The position numbers and the translations under genes are program-made. Of a stretch of DNA of 64,000 nucleotides, positions 61,703 through 64,000 are shown piece by piece; the stretch's first letter is position 1, and every line of letters begins with the position of its first letter. Location: NCBI GenBank assembly GCA_013822735.1, contig PNKZ01000008.1:1-64000 (forward strand), read 5' to 3'. Source of the DNA: Pirellula sp. Its GTDB lineage: Bacteria; Planctomycetota; Planctomycetia; Pirellulales; PNKZ01. The notes under the pieces were generated by a model. That model was not told the DNA's origin. It worked only from the letters and a program-made list of their open reading frames with translations, and searched no databases.

Positions 61703-63520
61703 CTAAACCGTCTTTTGTTCTCGGCTATCGAGATATCGCGTATGCGCCGACAGGTAGCAGTGGCGGATCAAAGCCGTTGTTTTCTCGGCCGAGAGAAACT
61801 GCTCGCTGAATCCCGGCACCACCGGATCGATAGCGAATCGGGCCGTGTTGACGAAATGCGAAATCAGATCCCGCGGGTCTTCATGGCCGACGGCGAAGCG
61901 AATGGTCGTCGGTGAAATGCCGGCCTCGGCGAGTTGCGTCGCCCCCAACTCCGAGTGGGTCGTGAGCGCCGGACAACTGACGATGGTGTTCGTCTGCCCC
62001 AGGCTGATCATGTGCCCGAAGGTCGGGGAGAGGTTATCGAAGAACCGCTGGAACGCCTCACGTGGAATGCCTTCCATATCGATGGTGAAGAGCGGCGCAG
62101 GCAACCCGAGAAACATTTGCTCGCGGCAGAGTGCGGCATTTTCGTTCGACTCGACGGCGTTGCAATGCACGCGAAGCGACGGATGCGCATCGAGAAACCG
62201 CGCGAGAATCTCGGTGTTGACGCACTTGGCGAGCATCCGGAGCTCGAGCGTATGCAAACCTTGCAGCACTTCAAACGCCGCGTCGGCGTTCAGGAACGCT
62301 CCCTTCACATAGTAGACGTTCCAAAACAACGTCTCATTCCACGAGACTGCGCCTGCGGTATCCCCCTTGGGTAGAAACATATCCTCGTTGCGACCGATGA
62401 CGACGCCGGCAATGACCGAACCGGTGCCGGAGAGGTCTTTCGTGTAGCTGTGGATCACAAAATCCGGCCGTTCCGTCGGCTCGGCGCGCTGCAACGGGCG
62501 AAACAAAAACGGCGTGCCGACCGTGGCATCGAGCAAAACGCGCAGCCCACGCTCGTGTGCGGCGCGACAGATGCCCGGAACGTCGAGCACGTAGCCGTGC
62601 GGATTGCAGGGGCTCTCAAGATACACGTACGCTTTTCGGCCGGCCGCGAGACGATCGCCATATTGCGCACGCGCCCGATCGTAAGCGGCGAGGAATTCGT
62701 CCACGCCGTAGCCGTCGAAGCTGACGACGCCGATGTCGAGGTTTGAACTCTTAGCGTACCAATCGTGGATGAGTTGGTGCGCACCGCCGTAAATGTGCCG
62801 GCTGGTGATGAGCACGTCGTCGCGGCCCAGCACGTGGGCCAACACGCCGTCGATGGCCGCCATGCCCGAATTGAAATTCCAAGCGAAGTACTGATCCGTG
62901 TAGGGGCCGGCTTCGAGATCGACGATGTGATTCGCCAAGGCGATCGATGTGGGATTTAGCAGCCGCGAATAGATCTCGAGCAGCACCTCTTTGCCTTGGA
63001 ACGCATCTTCGATCCATTCGGCGCAAGCGTAGATGTACGTCGCCGTGCGGGCGATGACCGGCGTGGCGCTGAACAGGGCCGTAACGTTGTCGAAGACGGG
63101 GTAGGGGCCCTTGGCCGCGGTGGTCGCCGAGCCGTACTGCAATTGCTGATAGCTGCGACGCGTCGGATTCTGCAACGTGTCGAGCAGCTTGGCGAGTTGG
63201 AACGAAAGGAACTTCTTGGCGTTGAAGTAGGCGATGCGATCACTTGGGTCGAGCTCGCCGATGGTCTCCATCGTCACGCGCCAAAGCCGTTCGACGTCGG
63301 CCTCGCATTCATAAAGCCTACGGGCAACGGCAGCCAGCGCCGTGCCGTAGTCGCTCGCGGGCTCGATGCCGAAGTGGGCGAGTTGTTCGGCGACCAAGCC
63401 CGGAACGTCGCGGGCGGTGGTCGTCTTGCGACGGGGCGATAGCTTTCGCATGCCGGCCCACGCCGAATGGTGCTCACCGAGTGAATCGTCGTTGCTTGCG
63501 TTGCGTCCTTGATCGCCCAT
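61703..63520 (-). CDS. PLP-dependent enzyme, cystathionine-gamma-synthase-like, with long N-terminal extension
   Basis: The 605-aa product is read from ATG 63520; the frame goes on to 63568 with a low-complexity start. The aminotransferase-fold core follows at about 130-600: GPYTDQYFAWNFNSGMAAID, YVYLESPCNPHGYVLDVPGI, then the PLP lysine in HSYTKDLSGTGSVIAGVVIG, and the closing GISPTTIRFAVGHEDPRDLI typical of Cys/Met-metabolism PLP enzymes (C-S lyases, O-succinylhomoserine sulfhydrylase, Met gamma-lyase). The N-terminal 130 residues are longer than usual for this family. The substrate is not fixed. It starts 336 bp before the partial gene at 63856, on the opposite strand. Confidence 0.88.
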   Translation of the reverse strand: MGDQGRNASNDDSLGEHHSAWAGMRKLSPRRKTTTARDVPGLVAEQLAHFGIEPASDYGTALAAVARRLYECEADVERLWRVTMETIGELDPSDRIAYFNAKKFLSFQLAKLLDTLQNPTRRSYQQLQYGSATTAAKGPYPVFDNVTALFSATPVIARTATYIYACAEWIEDAFQGKEVLLEIYSRLLNPTSIALANHIVDLEAGPYTDQYFAWNFNSGMAAIDGVLAHVLGRDDVLITSRHIYGGAHQLIHDWYAKSSNLDIGVVSFDGYGVDEFLAAYDRARAQYGDRLAAGRKAYVYLESPCNPHGYVLDVPGICRAAHERGLRVLLDATVGTPFLFRPLQRAEPTERPDFVIHSYTKDLSGTGSVIAGVVIGRNEDMFLPKGDTAGAVSWNETLFWNVYYVKGAFLNADAAFEVLQGLHTLELRMLAKCVNTEILARFLDAHPSLRVHCNAVESNENAALCREQMFLGLPAPLFTIDMEGIPREAFQRFFDNLSPTFGHMISLGQTNTIVSCPALTTHSELGATQLAEAGISPTTIRFAVGHEDPRDLISHFVNTARFAIDPVVPGFSEQFLSAEKTTALIRHCYLSAHTRYLDSREQKTV

Positions 63521-63855
63521 CTTGCCGGCACCTCCTGCAAAGCAAGCTGTCGACGGCGGGCGCCGCACAGCTCGCGCTGAACGTTTCGTGACTTCGATCT
63601 ACAATTTCCGTCTTACAATCGGCACGTCTTCGCCGGTTTGCTCATGTTCCGTAACCGGCACGACCGAAATATTCTATCCGTCGGGACCTCCTCGGCGCTT
63701 GCGCGCCCGGGCGGTTCGCGAAGTTTCCCCGTTTCGCTGCGGTTTTGATTGAAATGTCCGTCGGTTTGAGACACTTTCCCGCCCCGTGTCGCGAGCAATC
63801 GCTCGTGCACCGTGAGGCGGATTTGCGAAGACCAACTGCTTCGAGGAGTCGCTCC
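63521..63855. other. Divergent promoter region, no gene seen
   Basis: This stretch separates the PLP-enzyme start from the partial gene at 63856. Its frames are short and not protein-like. GAGGAG at 63843 is the probable ribosome-binding site of the latter gene. No recognisable RNA or repeat was seen. Confidence 0.4.
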
Positions 63856-64000
63856 ATGTCCCCCGCTTTGCGTTTGCGTCCGTTCGGCAAGAAACTCATT
63901 CTCGGTTGTGCGGCCGCCGCGCTGCAAGCGATGTTGTCCGGCGACGCTTGGGCCCAATCGCCGACGGCCGAGCAAGCCCTGCAACTGATGCCGGTGCAGA
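63856..64000 (+). CDS. Start of a secreted protein (3' part outside window)
   Basis: ATG 63856 is preceded by GAGGAG at about 8 bases. The 48 visible residues form a signal peptide (KKLILGCAAAALQAMLSGDA, cleavage near AWA-Q) and the beginning of a mature part SPTAEQALQLMPVQ. The protein runs off the window edge, so no family can be assigned. Confidence 0.6.
   Translation, partial: MSPALRLRPFGKKLILGCAAAALQAMLSGDAWAQSPTAEQALQLMPVQ

Overview
The window looks like chromosomal DNA of a planctomycete, probably a Pirellulales-type member of Planctomycetota. The evidence is the gene content: a ThuA-fused PVC-type membrane-bound dehydrogenase, several Gfo/Idh/MocA oxidoreductases (one with a Tat signal), a XylR-like AraC regulator, a Ser/Thr kinase with DLG in place of DFG, and an FAD oxidoreductase with a golvesin-like C-terminus. 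The 23S-5S rRNA locus has no 16S gene next to it, which is known in Pirellula-group planctomycetes. The DNA is GC-rich and many neighbouring genes face opposite ways. I found no tRNA, CRISPR array, insertion sequence or phage gene.

Layout. 1-7.8 kb holds a partial ThuA/dehydrogenase, a Gfo/Idh/MocA enzyme divergent from a XylR-type regulator, a sugar isomerase and a Cfa-like methyltransferase. 7.8-12.4 kb is a heavy-metal RND pump and its adaptor, without an outer-membrane partner. 12.8-19.6 kb holds a CocE-type hydrolase, a large secreted protein of unknown function, and a NUDIX-thiL-tsaE run. 19.7-32 kb holds an ftsH with a duplicated periplasmic domain, a Dabb protein, an alpha/beta hydrolase, a HEAT protein, oxidoreductases, an amidohydrolase and a vWA protein. 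32.6-41.4 kb holds YbjN-like, SRPBCC, Rieske, TylF-like, alpha-carbonic anhydrase, YccF, two AT-richer membrane proteins, and comM/yifB. 41.6-45.9 kb is the 23S-5S locus with a long structured leader. 46-47.8 kb holds a sialidase and a decayed TylF-like pseudogene.

48-58.2 kb is the most interesting block. It is a tight, seven-gene, same-strand cluster: a single-pass envelope protein, an ExbB/TolQ channel, two ExbD proteins (one with an N-terminal zinc ribbon), a 1162-aa membrane-anchored beta-propeller protein, a protein with a family-5 substrate-binding-like domain but no ABC partners, and a secreted protein of unknown function. There is no TonB, TolA or TolB gene. A kinase lies convergently just downstream, and its N-terminal domain resembles that of the beta-propeller protein. 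I infer an undescribed proton-motive-force-driven envelope system. 58.2-64 kb holds the kinase, RluA-type synthase, Maf, a small membrane protein, a PLP enzyme and the start of a secreted protein.

The intergenic DNA is rich in palindromes: a dispersed CTCCGGGGCTAAA element (four copies), two clusters of GTAAGT/TGCGCA hairpins, a palindrome that supplies the stop codons of both flanking convergent genes, and a GC-rich repeat read in frame inside the first gene.
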